Source of the DNA: Sipunculus nudus
Lineage: Eukaryota > Annelida > Sipuncula > Golfingiida > Sipunculidae
Assembly: GCA_026874595.1 (NCBI GenBank)
Contig: CM049307.1
Span: 19,567,079-19,631,078, forward strand
Direction: 5' to 3'
DNA: 64,000 nucleotides
Shown here: positions 21,110-31,034 of the stretch, in pieces
How positions within the stretch are numbered: the first letter of the stretch is position 1
How the letters are laid out: every line of letters begins with the position of its first letter
Made by a program: the position numbers and the translations under genes
Notes under the pieces: model-generated
Databases searched by the model: none
What the model saw: only the letters and a program-made list of their open reading frames with translations
What the model was told of the DNA's origin: nothing

Positions 21110-22153
21110 GTCAGACCTTACAGATGGTTTATGGTCAGATTTAGTCCTGCTTTCCTCCATTTATTTTATCAATGTTTTGGCGTGCCTGCTTGTCTTCCTA
21201 CGTGACTTCCTCTGTGTCATTCACAAAGAATACAATACGGACTTCCAGTTCTTTTCCAGTACACAGCACGGCGAGGATCAAGGTGCCCTGTTCGTTCAAC
21301 AATTCGTCACGCAATTCCACTCCCTTGTACACCTGTTTGCTGATTATTGCATTTTACTCTGCAGTTCCATCACGCGACACTTGGTAAATTATGTTGCAAA
21401 CAACTGGTTCAGTTCTGGGCGCACTGTCAGTAGGGACGTCATGTCGGATACGGTTCCCATGTTTTTAATTTCGTCAGCTAATTTTCCCCCATGCCGGAGG
21501 ATTTGTGCAAAAACTGTATCAATTTGTCGGCGTAGGGGACCTGTGATTAAACAGGAGACCTTTTTCTAATAGGTTTGCCCCCCCCCCCCCCCCCCCCCCC
21601 CCCTCCGGGAAGAGCTGTGCGAGAGCGCTTGCTAGGGCGTTGCTGATATTTCGTGAAATATTCCATTATATATTATTGTCAATACTCTGGTGAATACTGA
21701 TTTCATGTGGCTGTGTTCTGGTCATGTTTAGTTCTTAAAAGATGTGTCTTACTAGTATACTACAAGCATGGGGAACTCGCCGTTGTGGGGCTTAGGAAAC
21801 CGTCTTTGTCCACGAGGTCGAAGTGGAGTTTTGTTAAACGTGTGGTGCTAATTTTTGGACACGTTGTACGATTTTAATGTTGTACATGGGCTCATCGGTT
21901 TCACGGGCGAGGGGCTTTGGGGCGCACGAAATTTAACACATCCCGCATGGTTTCGGACGGTTGTGGGTTATCTCCCATTTCAAGAACTCTTACCTACACC
22001 ACGTTTTGTGTACCTTCCAACCACGTGATATGTCCTGTTAATTCTAAAAAATTCAAGTTCCCAATAGTTGAGAGCTTCTACAGGCACAGGAAATTTAAAA
22101 CGAAAGCTATTAAGGGCGTCGTCAGCCTCTACCACAGTAACGACTGAAGCCAT
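21110..22153 (-). pseudogene. Decayed minus-strand viral genes downstream of the minor capsid remnant
   Basis: A minus-strand frame from ATG about 22153 starts MASVVTVVEADDALNSFRFK and runs to a stop near 21983. Coding-like pieces continue in other frames (LHFDLVDKDGFLSPTTASS near 21800; YKGVELRDELLNEQGTLILA near 21300). A + strand frame of 153 codons over 21108-21569 is hydrophobic and Ser-rich and is probably antisense. No product can be named. By position these should be late virion genes. Confidence 0.3.
21578..21603 (+). repeat. Poly-C run of 26
   Basis: Twenty-six consecutive C inside the viral block. Such a run is liable to length errors in sequencing. Confidence 0.9.
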
Positions 22154-22169
22154 GCTTGAGTTGAAATAT

Positions 22170-22880
22170 TTAAAGGGCGGTCGATTTCAATGCGGAAAAA
22201 GGTGGGAACACCAGCAAACGTCCCAACGCATCACATATTTGCAAATAAAGGCCGGCCAGTTTCTCTATCGGAACGATTGGAACAATCGACTTATTTTCGT
22301 ACTTGGAAATACACCCATACCGTGCCGACCTGTTGTGTACTGGAAGGAACCACTGCCTATAAAAGACGACCAAACGTGTTGCCTACCATCTGTTCCTTTA
22401 GATTGCTTTGCTCGTACACGAACAAAGTTTCAAACCTCTGAATGTGTTTACGATTTCCTGAAAGGTGTAATCTCTCTCGCTTGTGGTCCCAAAAAGAATT
22501 GTGGTAACCCTAACACTTGGGACAGGTCCTCGTTAAACCTAAGCCGACGCGTGTTGGATTTTGTGAAACTTAGCTCCAGACGGCCACTGGCATTTTTATT
22601 CGCTTTGCAACCGTTGTTGTCTACAGTGCTTGTTTTCAACCATTTGTTCAATTAGGAGACACCAATCGCCCTTCAGGAGAGGTTAAGGTTTCGATGAGGA
22701 CGGGGGTTCCTGTTTGGAGTCCCACACAGAAACCTTCATTTCATCTGTGAGAAAGTTATAAAAATTGTCTGGCAAGGTCAAGGAGTTCAATCCCACTTTC
22801 AAACGTTTTAAACGTTTTAGGTTTTAGGCAGTTTCGTATCTTCCAAGCAGCCAAAAACAAAATAATCTTTCTTCTTTCTT
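22170..22880 (-). pseudogene. Minor capsid (penton-like) protein remnant of the viral element
   Basis: Three consecutive minus-strand pieces in changing frames carry features in the order seen in Polinton minor capsid proteins. The first (22448-22651) has RRLRFNEDLSQVLGL, like the 'F..L...LGF' signature. The second (about 22340-22445) has LFVYEQSNLKEQMVGNTFGR, like the 'YVY..L...VG' signature. The third (22170-22373) has PIEKLAGLYLQICDALGRLL, like the C-terminal strand pair. The N-terminal part is probably at 22690-22880 (LTLPDNFYNFLTDEM). In Polintons this single-jelly-roll protein forms capsid vertices. At least two frameshifts or stops break it. The assignment is by order of weak motifs, unaligned. 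Confidence 0.5.
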
Positions 22881-22989
22881 TTTCTGGAGCGTAAATGGGT
22901 TTGAATTAAGGTGCGGGATCTGTCATGAAAAGGGTAGGGTCACCCGACAAAGTTTCCATCTAAAATGTCATATTACGCATATGGCGTTC

Positions 22990-23951
22990 AGGGCGTCGGG
23001 GTTTGTTTTCTAACTTTTAAAAAATCATGTTTACCACGTTGTACCTGAAATCCGCAGCAGCCGCACCCAGCACAGGAGGGAAGGCAAACAACCGCAATGT
23101 GTCTTCGCTTTCTTCGCCCGCTAAACCTCTGTGCATTTTTACCCTCATCCACCTGTTAACGAAAGTTCTGCTTTCGATGTAGCGTACGTCAAACACTTGG
23201 CTGTGTTTGATTTCAGAGGAATCCTGAATGTCCTAACCTTCCGGCACATGGAATTCCAGGCGCACAATATCCATAAAGTAATAGCCTTGCTTATTAGGTC
23301 CCTGAACCTTGTTTCTGAACTGGTTCAGGTCCATCACGCGTGCCGATTCTCAACTTCCTTCCACAAACTGTCCCGACTGGATGGTAGCGTTTACCTGGCG
23401 CTGCAAAAACATGTTGTCCCACACTCTCTGAGAAGTCCACACACCGTCACCCTCTTTGAACGCCCAACTCATATATTGGACTAACAACAATTTGAACACA
23501 CTTTCAGGTGTTTCTTTGAAAGATATTCGTGTATGCACAGGGTCTGAAGCGTAACCAGTATAGATTTCCCTGTTGGAGGCAGGGTACTGTAACACGTGCC
23601 ACCCTTCCCCCACGTCCTTCCATGAAAACTGTGCCCCTTCCTACACGTCTAATTTGATGGGGTTTTTTTTAATTCAGTGTTCACCTGAATACCCATGTAA
23701 CGTAACCTTTCCACCCACTCTCTCATTTTGGATTGTGTGGTATCATTTTCAAAACCCTGACCACAACGCCAGGAAACATCGAACCGTATACCCACCCCTT
23801 CTCTAGCTGACGAGCGTTGTAAGTGTACTTTCACCTTATATTCACACGTGGAAGAGGCACGTAACTGTTCCACAGTCTTTTCCTCGGCTTGTTCTAAACT
23901 GTCCAAAAAAAAAATCACACCCTCACTAAGTTCAGAGGAAAAACTTTGCAT
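22990..23951 (-). pseudogene. Presumed structural viral gene, frameshifted
   Basis: The frame 23649-23951 starts MQSFSSELSEGVIFFLDSLE, ends at a T/A homopolymer near 23670 and resumes at 23613-23350 (GEGWHVLQYPASNREIYTGY). After a stop it can be read on to about 22990 (FRNKVQGPNKQGYYFMDIVR, later ESEDTLRLFAFPPVL). The total would be about 320 codons. The mixed beta-rich composition and its place between the 30-kb gene and the minor capsid remnant suggest a virion protein. I do not recognise it as a Polinton major capsid protein. Confidence 0.4.
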
Positions 23952-24128
23952 GGGACTGTAACCTGGTACAATACATATACGAAGCTGGTATTGCGTGGGG
24001 AGTATCAGGGTGGGTATTGTATCAGGATGAGCTTGGTGGAACGGCTTATATTCACCATGGTTTGCGTGGAGGCTTTACTTTTGTCCGAAGAAACGCAACA
24101 TCTCCGTTTGACTGGACATGAAAGTCCA

Positions 24129-24138
24129 ATGGTAATGC
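24129..24138. repeat. LINE target-site duplication, left copy
   Basis: ATGGTAATGC, repeated exactly at 30081-30090, directly borders the poly-T (poly-A on the LINE strand). Confidence 0.85.
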
Positions 24139-24488
24139 TTTTTTTTTTTTTTTTTTTTTCTTTCTTTTCTCTCCTTATGATGTCTCAGAATATTGATTTT
24201 ATTTTTTTAAGACCTTTCTGTCATCATCGACATCATTAAAAAGAAATCACAAGGTTACATTTCAGATCACAATATTTACAAATACAAAATATACAAAATA
24301 TGTAAGTTACAAAAAAAATTCACATCTTAACTACTTATGTATATGATTCCAGAAACCTCAAATTTAACCATGACTTATGTAGGTAACATGTCTGTCAGAA
24401 GTTATGAATTATAATAGAAGAGGCTATATAATCACGTGTTCTAGTGAAGTTTGACATAAATTAGGGTACATGGATAAAAAATATTTAG

Positions 24489-27400
24489 TTAAAGCCCTTT
24501 TTCCCAATAAGCGGGAGTATCGGTTTCCATTTTTTTCTCATGTAAAACATATTTATTAGCTTTTTGAGCGACTTTACTTTCCAGGCACTCAATATTAATG
24601 AGTTTTTTTATGAATAAGTTCAATGATGGAGGCACCAAGTTTAATCTATTACTAAAGACAATGAATTTGTACAACAACAAAATTAAATTTATAATGTTCT
24701 GGTGTTCAGCTTCACCTACACCCATATACATTATTTTTGGGCTTAGAACTGGCATTGTTATTTTTCCCTTTTCAGCCCAACACTTTATTCTTAAATAAAA
24801 CGTGACTGATATATGAAACTCACAGAATAAGTGATGAACAGATTCATTGGAAATAAAAAAATAAGAACACCTCTTTGTATTAACGATGTTCCATTTAAAT
24901 AGATTCACATTTACTGCAAGTATATTATGTAGAAATCTGAATTGAAACTGTCTGAGGTACATGTCCAAGGTTGTTCTGTAAACAAGAGCAACAGCCTGTT
25001 GCAAATTAAAAAGATCGTATTTGTTTAGCAGTTTTTCTCCATTTGTAGGTACTGAAACTATCTTCGTTAAAATTCTGTCGTATATACTCCTGAATGAAAC
25101 GTTCTTCAAATCTAAAATAACATCTTTGAAAGCAATTACATTACGCTCTTGTACTAACATATCCCTAGATGTTATACCTTGGTCATCAATCATATTCACC
25201 CATTTTTTGGGGATAGCTTTTCGCAATGCCATCCAGTGTATGTAAAAGTTACAATAATTTCTACGGTCCTTCGACATGATTTCACTTAATTTCCTTTTTT
25301 CACCACTTGTATTATACAAATCATATATATATTTTATACCCAGTTCATCAAAATATCGAAAGTAAACCGACTTGCCTCCGATCTTAATATATTTATTATT
25401 CCAGAGTTGTTGTGATAAAACAGTTTTAACCAGAACAGGTTCTCCTGAGGTAAAGGACTGCCATATGTGAAAACTGCGCCTATAAAAATCCGGTAGTCCT
25501 CCTCCGAATACTACAGGGTCAGTATTACTACTAATATTTCTTATGCCACCAAACGCTTTTAAATAAAAGTTAGGTATTACACAGTATTTTTCGGTATTCT
25601 CAGAAATGATTTTCTTAATCCACATTGATCTTTGTGTTTCTATGGTCGTTTCAAGATCAGGCATCCTGATACCCCCATTATCATAACCACTAATCATGAC
25701 ATTATATTTTATTTTTGGTTTTCTCCCGTTCCATATAAATTCTATCATCACGTCTTTTACTGATTTGATGAATTCTTTCGGTGGTTCTAAAACATTGGTT
25801 ATATAAGTAAGTTTTGAAATTCCTAAAGACTTTAAAATCGTATTTCTACCAAATATAGTCAAGGAACGTTGTTTCCATATGTTTAGAAGTGTTCTCATTT
25901 TTCCAAGCACTCTATTGAAATTTAACATGTTCGTTAAGTTCTTGTCATAAGTATACCATAATCCAAGGATTTTCAATGCATCTGTTGTCAAGTCAACCCA
26001 TTTGAAACCGTCTAAGGTTTCATTAATATCATACTTTGCCATCCATGCGGCTTCACATTTATCCTGATTCACTTGGACTGATGATAATCTCGTGAATTTC
26101 TTCAAAACAGTACATAAAACATTCATGGAATTTATGTCTTTTAGAAAATACGTGGTATCATCCGCAAATATACATTGTTTTATCTCGTTCCCGTTAATAG
26201 TAATTCCTTTTATATCAACAGATTGGCGTACCATTATTGCCAATATTTCAATAGCTAATACAAACAGGTACGGCGCTAGAGGATCCCCTTGTCTAGTCCC
26301 CTTTGCCACTTTTATGTAACCTGTTGTATAACCGTTATTTATAATACAGCTTTGAATATCTGTGTGGAGGAGTTTGACCCATCCGATAAAACTTTCTCCA
26401 AAGCCAAAATTTTCTAACACACTGAACATATAATTATGACCAATCGAATCAAATGCAGCTGCAAAATCCACTGCGAACAGTATATGTGGCTTATTTTCTT
26501 GGAAACAGTAGTTAACAATATCACTAATTATTCTATTTGTTTCATTTATATTCCGACCGGGCACAAAGGCTGTCTGATCCGTATTTATTATATTAGGGAG
26601 AACTGCTCTGATACGGTTCGCCATAACTTTACTTATTATTTTACAGTCTACATTGACCAAACTTATAGGTCTCCAAGATGATAGTAAGCGATTATCTTTA
26701 CCTGTTTTTTCAATTAAGGTCACAACTGCTTGCCTTTGACAAGGAGTGAGTTTCCCTTCCTTAAAACATTTATTTAAGCATAGAACTAAATCACTACCGA
26801 TCAAATCAAAGAATTTCAAGTAGAACTCTTTCGGTAGTCCATCGTTTCCAGGAGATTTATTATTTTTCATTTGCTTAAGAACATGTAAAATCTCGTTTTG
26901 CGAGACAGGACCCTCGCAGCTGGCTGCCTCATCTGGAGTTAATTTTGGGATGTTCATACTTGATAACAATTCATGACACTCTTCCTTAGATAGACAGTTA
27001 TTACTCTTATATTTATTTTCATAAAATCTTCTTAGTTCAGCCAATATTAATTTTTGGTCACTGATCTCTTTCTCATTACATAACAATTTTCGTATTGTGG
27101 ATTTAGTTTTATTTCTTTTTTCCAAGTTTAAAAAATATTTCGTGTTACGTTCTCCATGTTCAAACCAATTAACCCTGGATCTTATTATATGACCATCTGT
27201 TATTCTATCATAGTAGGACTCAAGTTCCCGTTGGATTATTTCACATTCATGCATGGAAGATACACTTTGAGCTTCCGTCAATCGTTTTTCCAGTATGTGT
27301 AATTTCTGTTTTTCTTTCTGGCGTTTCCTTTTAGAGAAGCAGATAGAAAATTCTCTAATTTTAAATTTAAGATATTCCCACCATTTTGTAATGTTTTCAA

Positions 27401-28253
27401 TGTTTTCATATTCTTTTTTCCATCTTTTGATATTCTGTCGTAGTTCTAATACATAATTTGTATCGTCAAGTAGAGATACATTTAATTTCCAGTGGGACGG
27501 ACCATGTTTAACCATATGGGACGGAGAAAAATTACATTTAACAGCGCAGTGATCAGTTGATATTGATGAAAAAATATCCACTTGGTTTACTTGACTGTTT
27601 AAATCGCTTGATATAAAGATATAATCGAGCCTCCTTTTCATACTGGGACTCATACTACTCCAAGTAAACTTCTCCTTTGTCGGATTCCTTACCCTCCAAA
27701 TGTCTATTAAACTATACATCTGCATAATATTGTTCATGGTTTGAATAGACTTAACCTTCGGGTGATAATTTCCACCTTCTGTATCAGATCGAGTGAAACA
27801 AAAATTGAAATCTCCGCCCCAGATTATTTTAATATCATTACCCAGATCAAAATTCGTAATTTTTTCAGAAATGCCTTTTAAATATGCAACTTGACCCTTT
27901 TCAGTGTTTGGTGCATACGTATTTATAAATAAGAATTGTTGACCATTTAAATTCGCTCTCAAGAAGAGACTTCGTCCCTCCTGATCATTCTCCACAATAA
28001 TATCCGTACAGTCTAAGTATTTACCGACAAGTATGGCAACTCCTTTAGACTGGTTTGTACCTTGAGAATAATAAATAACTCCCTGCCATTCCTTTCTCCA
28101 CGAATATTCATCACTTTTTAAACTGTGGACTTCTTGTAAAAAAATAATACTATTATCTCCACCATGATCAAGTAGCCATTGGAGTATCTTCCTCCTTTTC
28201 CTGTACCCTCGCAACCCTCTTACATTTAGGGTAATAACTGAGAAACCAGACAT
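24489..28253 (-). CDS. LINE ORF2: AP endonuclease plus reverse transcriptase (1254 residues)
   Basis: Nicks the target DNA and copies the element RNA by target-primed reverse transcription. The endonuclease occupies about residues 1-240: NVRGL (about 9), LQEVHS (about 39), GGDFN (about 145), MKRRLDYIF (about 208) and TDHC (about 232). A coiled, basic linker follows. The reverse transcriptase covers about 490-770 with SWRPISLVNVDCKII, AVDFAAAFDSIGH and the catalytic FADD near 697. The C-terminal region carries scattered Cys/His (RCSYFFISNESVHHLFCEFH). The frame has a good ATG, no internal stop, and ends 330 bases before the poly-A. It is likely functional, though activity is not shown. Confidence 0.95.
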   Translation of the reverse strand: MSGFSVITLNVRGLRGYRKRRKILQWLLDHGGDNSIIFLQEVHSLKSDEYSWRKEWQGVIYYSQGTNQSKGVAILVGKYLDCTDIIVENDQEGRSLFLRANLNGQQFLFINTYAPNTEKGQVAYLKGISEKITNFDLGNDIKIIWGGDFNFCFTRSDTEGGNYHPKVKSIQTMNNIMQMYSLIDIWRVRNPTKEKFTWSSMSPSMKRRLDYIFISSDLNSQVNQVDIFSSISTDHCAVKCNFSPSHMVKHGPSHWKLNVSLLDDTNYVLELRQNIKRWKKEYENIENITKWWEYLKFKIREFSICFSKRKRQKEKQKLHILEKRLTEAQSVSSMHECEIIQRELESYYDRITDGHIIRSRVNWFEHGERNTKYFLNLEKRNKTKSTIRKLLCNEKEISDQKLILAELRRFYENKYKSNNCLSKEECHELLSSMNIPKLTPDEAASCEGPVSQNEILHVLKQMKNNKSPGNDGLPKEFYLKFFDLIGSDLVLCLNKCFKEGKLTPCQRQAVVTLIEKTGKDNRLLSSWRPISLVNVDCKIISKVMANRIRAVLPNIINTDQTAFVPGRNINETNRIISDIVNYCFQENKPHILFAVDFAAAFDSIGHNYMFSVLENFGFGESFIGWVKLLHTDIQSCIINNGYTTGYIKVAKGTRQGDPLAPYLFVLAIEILAIMVRQSVDIKGITINGNEIKQCIFADDTTYFLKDINSMNVLCTVLKKFTRLSSVQVNQDKCEAAWMAKYDINETLDGFKWVDLTTDALKILGLWYTYDKNLTNMLNFNRVLGKMRTLLNIWKQRSLTIFGRNTILKSLGISKLTYITNVLEPPKEFIKSVKDVMIEFIWNGRKPKIKYNVMISGYDNGGIRMPDLETTIETQRSMWIKKIISENTEKYCVIPNFYLKAFGGIRNISSNTDPVVFGGGLPDFYRRSFHIWQSFTSGEPVLVKTVLSQQLWNNKYIKIGGKSVYFRYFDELGIKYIYDLYNTSGEKRKLSEIMSKDRRNYCNFYIHWMALRKAIPKKWVNMIDDQGITSRDMLVQERNVIAFKDVILDLKNVSFRSIYDRILTKIVSVPTNGEKLLNKYDLFNLQQAVALVYRTTLDMYLRQFQFRFLHNILAVNVNLFKWNIVNTKRCSYFFISNESVHHLFCEFHISVTFYLRIKCWAEKGKITMPVLSPKIMYMGVGEAEHQNIINLILLLYKFIVFSNRLNLVPPSLNLFIKKLINIECLESKVAQKANKYVLHEKKMETDTPAYWEKGL

Positions 28254-28841
28254 AAATAATTACTGATGAAGATAAAGTAACCCCTCTGCATATCTGCTTT
28301 GTCTTTATGTTCTCTTAATAAGATTGAACTATTTTTTACATTTAACTCCTGTGACAGGCTTTTTGTCCTTACACTATAAATAACCATGTTTTGTGATATT
28401 AATGAATGCATAAGTAGTATGATTGCAATGGTGAACACAATTAATAGCATAAATGTTAGTGTAACCATAAAAAGACACTTGGCGATAATCGAGGTAACTC
28501 CCAAAAAAGTCCAATCAGTACAGAATTCCGGAATCTTATTCGGAATTCAAATAAGATGTCTAATCTTAAAATTAGATAAAAAATTTGGGGCACGAAATGG
28601 TTGACTGGCTCCGATGTTAATTATAAGGTATGAAGAGTAGTTCTTCTTTATATTGGCTATTGGATTTTATTGTTAATACAGAATATTTTTAAAAAAATGT
28701 TAATTATATGTATATAATCCATTTATTATTTTTATTATTTTATGATATTCAGCACACATATAACAATCCTAAACTCTCATATCAACAACAATAACATGAT
28801 TAACAAATGGTTATTTAAAATCCAGTATGAATGTACCTGCT
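28254..28841 (-). other. LINE inter-ORF spacer
   Basis: AT-rich spacer between ORF1 and ORF2. It contains AACATCGGAGCCAGTC on the LINE strand (28603-28618), whose exact complement occurs in the LINE 5' leader (30024-30039). An open 92-codon stretch just before ORF2 has a hydrophobic middle and no family resemblance; I do not call it a gene. Confidence 0.6.
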
Positions 28842-29777
28842 TTAAACAGGGCGGGCTGCTTTAGATTTCAGAGTACCAACAATCGGCGTGGAGGCCATCT
28901 GTGGGAAATTACAGATTGCCTCACTGTACGTTGCCGGGGGGTTTTGTTCCAGGTGTTCAGTCCATGCCTGTAGTTTGCGCGGGCTCGTGAAACGGTGCGT
29001 CTTGGATGCCTGGTCCCTTATGAACAAAACTCCGTCGATGGTCCAACAGTCTTTAACGAGATTGTCACGCTTGAGGCGTAATCCTGACTGCAACATGCCT
29101 AATCGTGTTCGCGTTAAGTCCTCATTGACATAGATCCCTTTCGTTCTCTCACCTGACATTTTAAGCTTGGATTTTGCCTTCATCACTAACTCTTTTGTTT
29201 TGTGTGAATGGAACTTGACCAGGATTTGTCTGGGTTTATCCTGTAATCCTGGTCGCCCAACTCTGTGGGAGCGCTCTATGTCTCTATGAGAAAGTTCCAG
29301 TCCCATATGATCTCTGGCCATTTTTACAAACATACTTTCTGTGTCCTCATCGTTCTGTTCAGTCCAAGAATTAACAAGGCGAACAGAGTTTCTTCTTGAA
29401 TACTGTTGCTGTTGATCCAGCTCCTCTTTCATTTTAACAACAGAGTCCTCAAGCTGTACTACCCGATTTGAGAGTTCATCGATTTTTTGTTCATACAATG
29501 TGAGTCTTTCTTCAACAGCTGCATCAATTATATTTTTTAGTGTTGTTTGTACAGATTCACAAGTTAAGGCTTGAGTAAAAAACAAGGTAAATTTGTCTGA
29601 ATCCTCAATTATAATTGGAGCTTTGTCGTCCTTAAATTCTAAACTAGCTGGAGGATCGTCATAGGATGATTCAAGTCCTAATCTACTCATATTGGTACGT
29701 TTTTTGTCCTGATATTTAATTGAAAAATCCCCAGATGAGTCACTCAAGATTCTCTTTTGTGAAGGTGTACCTGCCAT
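28842..29777 (-). CDS. LINE ORF1: RNA-binding coiled-coil protein (311 residues)
   Basis: The L1-type ORF1 protein coats the element RNA as a trimer. A charged, Ser-rich head is followed by a coiled coil at about residues 90-130 (EERLTLYEQKIDELSNRVVQ). An RRM-like domain starts near 130 (RRNSVRLVNSW) and includes the family hallmark RSHRVG near 170 and RQILVKFHSHKT. A C-terminal domain contains TRTRLGMLQSGLRLKRDN. It is complete from ATG, lies upstream of ORF2 on the same strand, and has no break. The family match is from motif order. Confidence 0.88.
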   Translation of the reverse strand: MAGTPSQKRILSDSSGDFSIKYQDKKRTNMSRLGLESSYDDPPASLEFKDDKAPIIIEDSDKFTLFFTQALTCESVQTTLKNIIDAAVEERLTLYEQKIDELSNRVVQLEDSVVKMKEELDQQQQYSRRNSVRLVNSWTEQNDEDTESMFVKMARDHMGLELSHRDIERSHRVGRPGLQDKPRQILVKFHSHKTKELVMKAKSKLKMSGERTKGIYVNEDLTRTRLGMLQSGLRLKRDNLVKDCWTIDGVLFIRDQASKTHRFTSPRKLQAWTEHLEQNPPATYSEAICNFPQMASTPIVGTLKSKAARPV

Positions 29778-29806
29778 ACATAGAAGGGAAAGGGTGATCT
29801 GATACA

Positions 29807-29825
29807 GGGGGGGGGGGGGGGGGGG
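29807..29825 (+). repeat. Poly-G run of 19 in the LINE 5' leader
   Basis: Nineteen consecutive G on the + strand (C on the LINE strand), about 30 bases upstream of ORF1. Its length may be unreliable in the assembly. Confidence 0.9.
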
Positions 29826-30059
29826 TCTAGCATTTGTTTACAACATGGACGCCTTGACGCTGCGTTGTCAAGCAGAGTTAACCCAGGTAGAAATCAATGT
29901 TTTTTTAGTAATCTTACATTTAATACCTATGAACGACTCTACAGATTGTCTCCAATATAGATAAGTTACGTGTCAAACATGAATTATATCACCTTGACCC
30001 ACATATCAACTTTTTTAACTGAAAACATCGGAGCCAGTCCTTACCTGCGTGCTACTCGA

Positions 30060-31025
30060 TCAGCGCCATCTATCAATCTGATGGTAATGCGACCCCCAAC
30101 CCAAATATTCATCGTAGGTGATAGGGTCTGTCAAAGGAGAGTTGTATTCAGTTCCACCTGCAGGTGTTTCAACAAATTCCTGGATACGGTTATCCTCTGC
30201 ACCAGCGGACATGAGGTTTTCATCTGGGTTAGGTGTAATGTTAGACAATGTCCATAAGGTCGCACCAGACTCCCATGTGCATTTTTTTTGCATTGCACCC
30301 CGTGTACACCTCATGTGGAAAGTTTGCCTGAGATCTCTTTGAAACCGAAGGAAGTTGTCGTGCAAGTGTACTGTGAACCCGAGGAAAATGCTCCAATCAT
30401 TGGTGGACAGCCACATATATGTCGTTGAAAATAAGCTGGTGTCAAAGCACGTGTGATAGTTCTGGTGTTTCTGGTTGTATTCTTCACAGAAAGTCCGTAA
30501 CAGAGGATGGAAAGTACTAGCTTTCAAGCCGTGTTGCCGGGTTTGAATTCGAACCTTTTCCATTCGGTGGCATCTGTTAATCGTATTCCAATGTACTATT
30601 GACATACCGTCTGGATGTCCTACAGGTACAGAAAAACTAGCACTGGATAAAGCACCTACTACCGTCCTGAAATTGTCATCCGTATACAGCTCCCATGAAC
30701 TTTCACCAGAGGTTGTTTCACTGTTATCTGCGAGCAGGTGGGAATTTAGCACCTGGGTAATAGTAAAAGGGGAGTATGTGAAAAAGTACCGCCAGGTCTT
30801 AATTTCTGTGGCGCGGTTTTCAGGTTGAGAATTTTGAGCTGCTTCCAATGCCGTTTTAAATTCCTCTTGGAAACTACCAGGGTCGAACGTGTTCTCAGGT
30901 GTCTTATGTGCAACAGTAAAGCTGTACGGTTCGGTTGTACCGTGCACGGTTTTTAGTCTGAAAGCACACCTAACGTCAGCATAAGGGTCACTGCTTTTGA
31001 CGAAAACACTCGCAGGCACGACCAT
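30060..31025 (-). CDS. Presumed structural viral protein, 3' end cut by the LINE
   Basis: The longest open viral frame, about 321 codons from ATG 31025 (MVVPASVFVKSSDPYADVRC). An in-frame TTG three codons earlier is not needed. It is rich in Thr, Phe, Tyr and Trp, has no Cys pairs and no membrane segment, and looks beta-rich (KTWRYFFTYSPFTITQVLNS), like a virion protein. The last seven codons and stop lie in LINE sequence. The original 3' end continues on the far side of the LINE, at about 24128 downward, where the same frame runs a further short distance to a stop. I do not recognise the family; a capsid or capsid-associated role is inferred from context. It lies between the zinc-cluster frame and the 23-kb structural frame. 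Confidence 0.55.
   Translation of the reverse strand: MVVPASVFVKSSDPYADVRCAFRLKTVHGTTEPYSFTVAHKTPENTFDPGSFQEEFKTALEAAQNSQPENRATEIKTWRYFFTYSPFTITQVLNSHLLADNSETTSGESSWELYTDDNFRTVVGALSSASFSVPVGHPDGMSIVHWNTINRCHRMEKVRIQTRQHGLKASTFHPLLRTFCEEYNQKHQNYHTCFDTSLFSTTYMWLSTNDWSIFLGFTVHLHDNFLRFQRDLRQTFHMRCTRGAMQKKCTWESGATLWTLSNITPNPDENLMSAGAEDNRIQEFVETPAGGTEYNSPLTDPITYDEYLGWGSHYHQIDRWR
30081..30090. repeat. LINE target-site duplication, right copy
   Basis: ATGGTAATGC, identical to 24129-24138, at the 5' end of the minus-strand LINE. Confidence 0.85.
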
Positions 31026-31034
31026 ATTAACCAA

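Larger units (their letters stand above)
24139..30080 (-). mobile_element. Full-length LINE (L1/Tx1-like) with both ORFs open
   Basis: About 5.94 kb on the minus strand: 5' leader (29778-30080), ORF1 (28842-29777), a 588-base spacer, ORF2 (24489-28253), a 3' untranslated part and a tail of 21 A (T run at 24139-24159). A perfect 10-bp target duplication borders it. The intact frames suggest a recent, possibly active copy. It landed inside a viral gene. The two-ORF layout with an RRM-type ORF1 and AP-endonuclease plus reverse transcriptase is L1-superfamily; the Tx1-like placement is inferred from general appearance. Confidence 0.92.

Noticed and set aside
21108-21569. 153-codon + strand frame
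   Set aside because: Hydrophobic and Ser-rich with no motif; the minus strand here reads as charged, coding-like sequence, so this looks antisense.
22068-22655. 195-codon + strand frame over the minor capsid remnant
   Set aside because: The minus strand carries ordered capsid-like motifs; this frame is Arg/Ser-rich and motif-free.
28226-28504. Membrane-like 92-codon frame before LINE ORF2
   Set aside because: It lies in the LINE inter-ORF spacer and overlaps the ORF2 start; the hydrophobic run is explained by AT-rich sequence.
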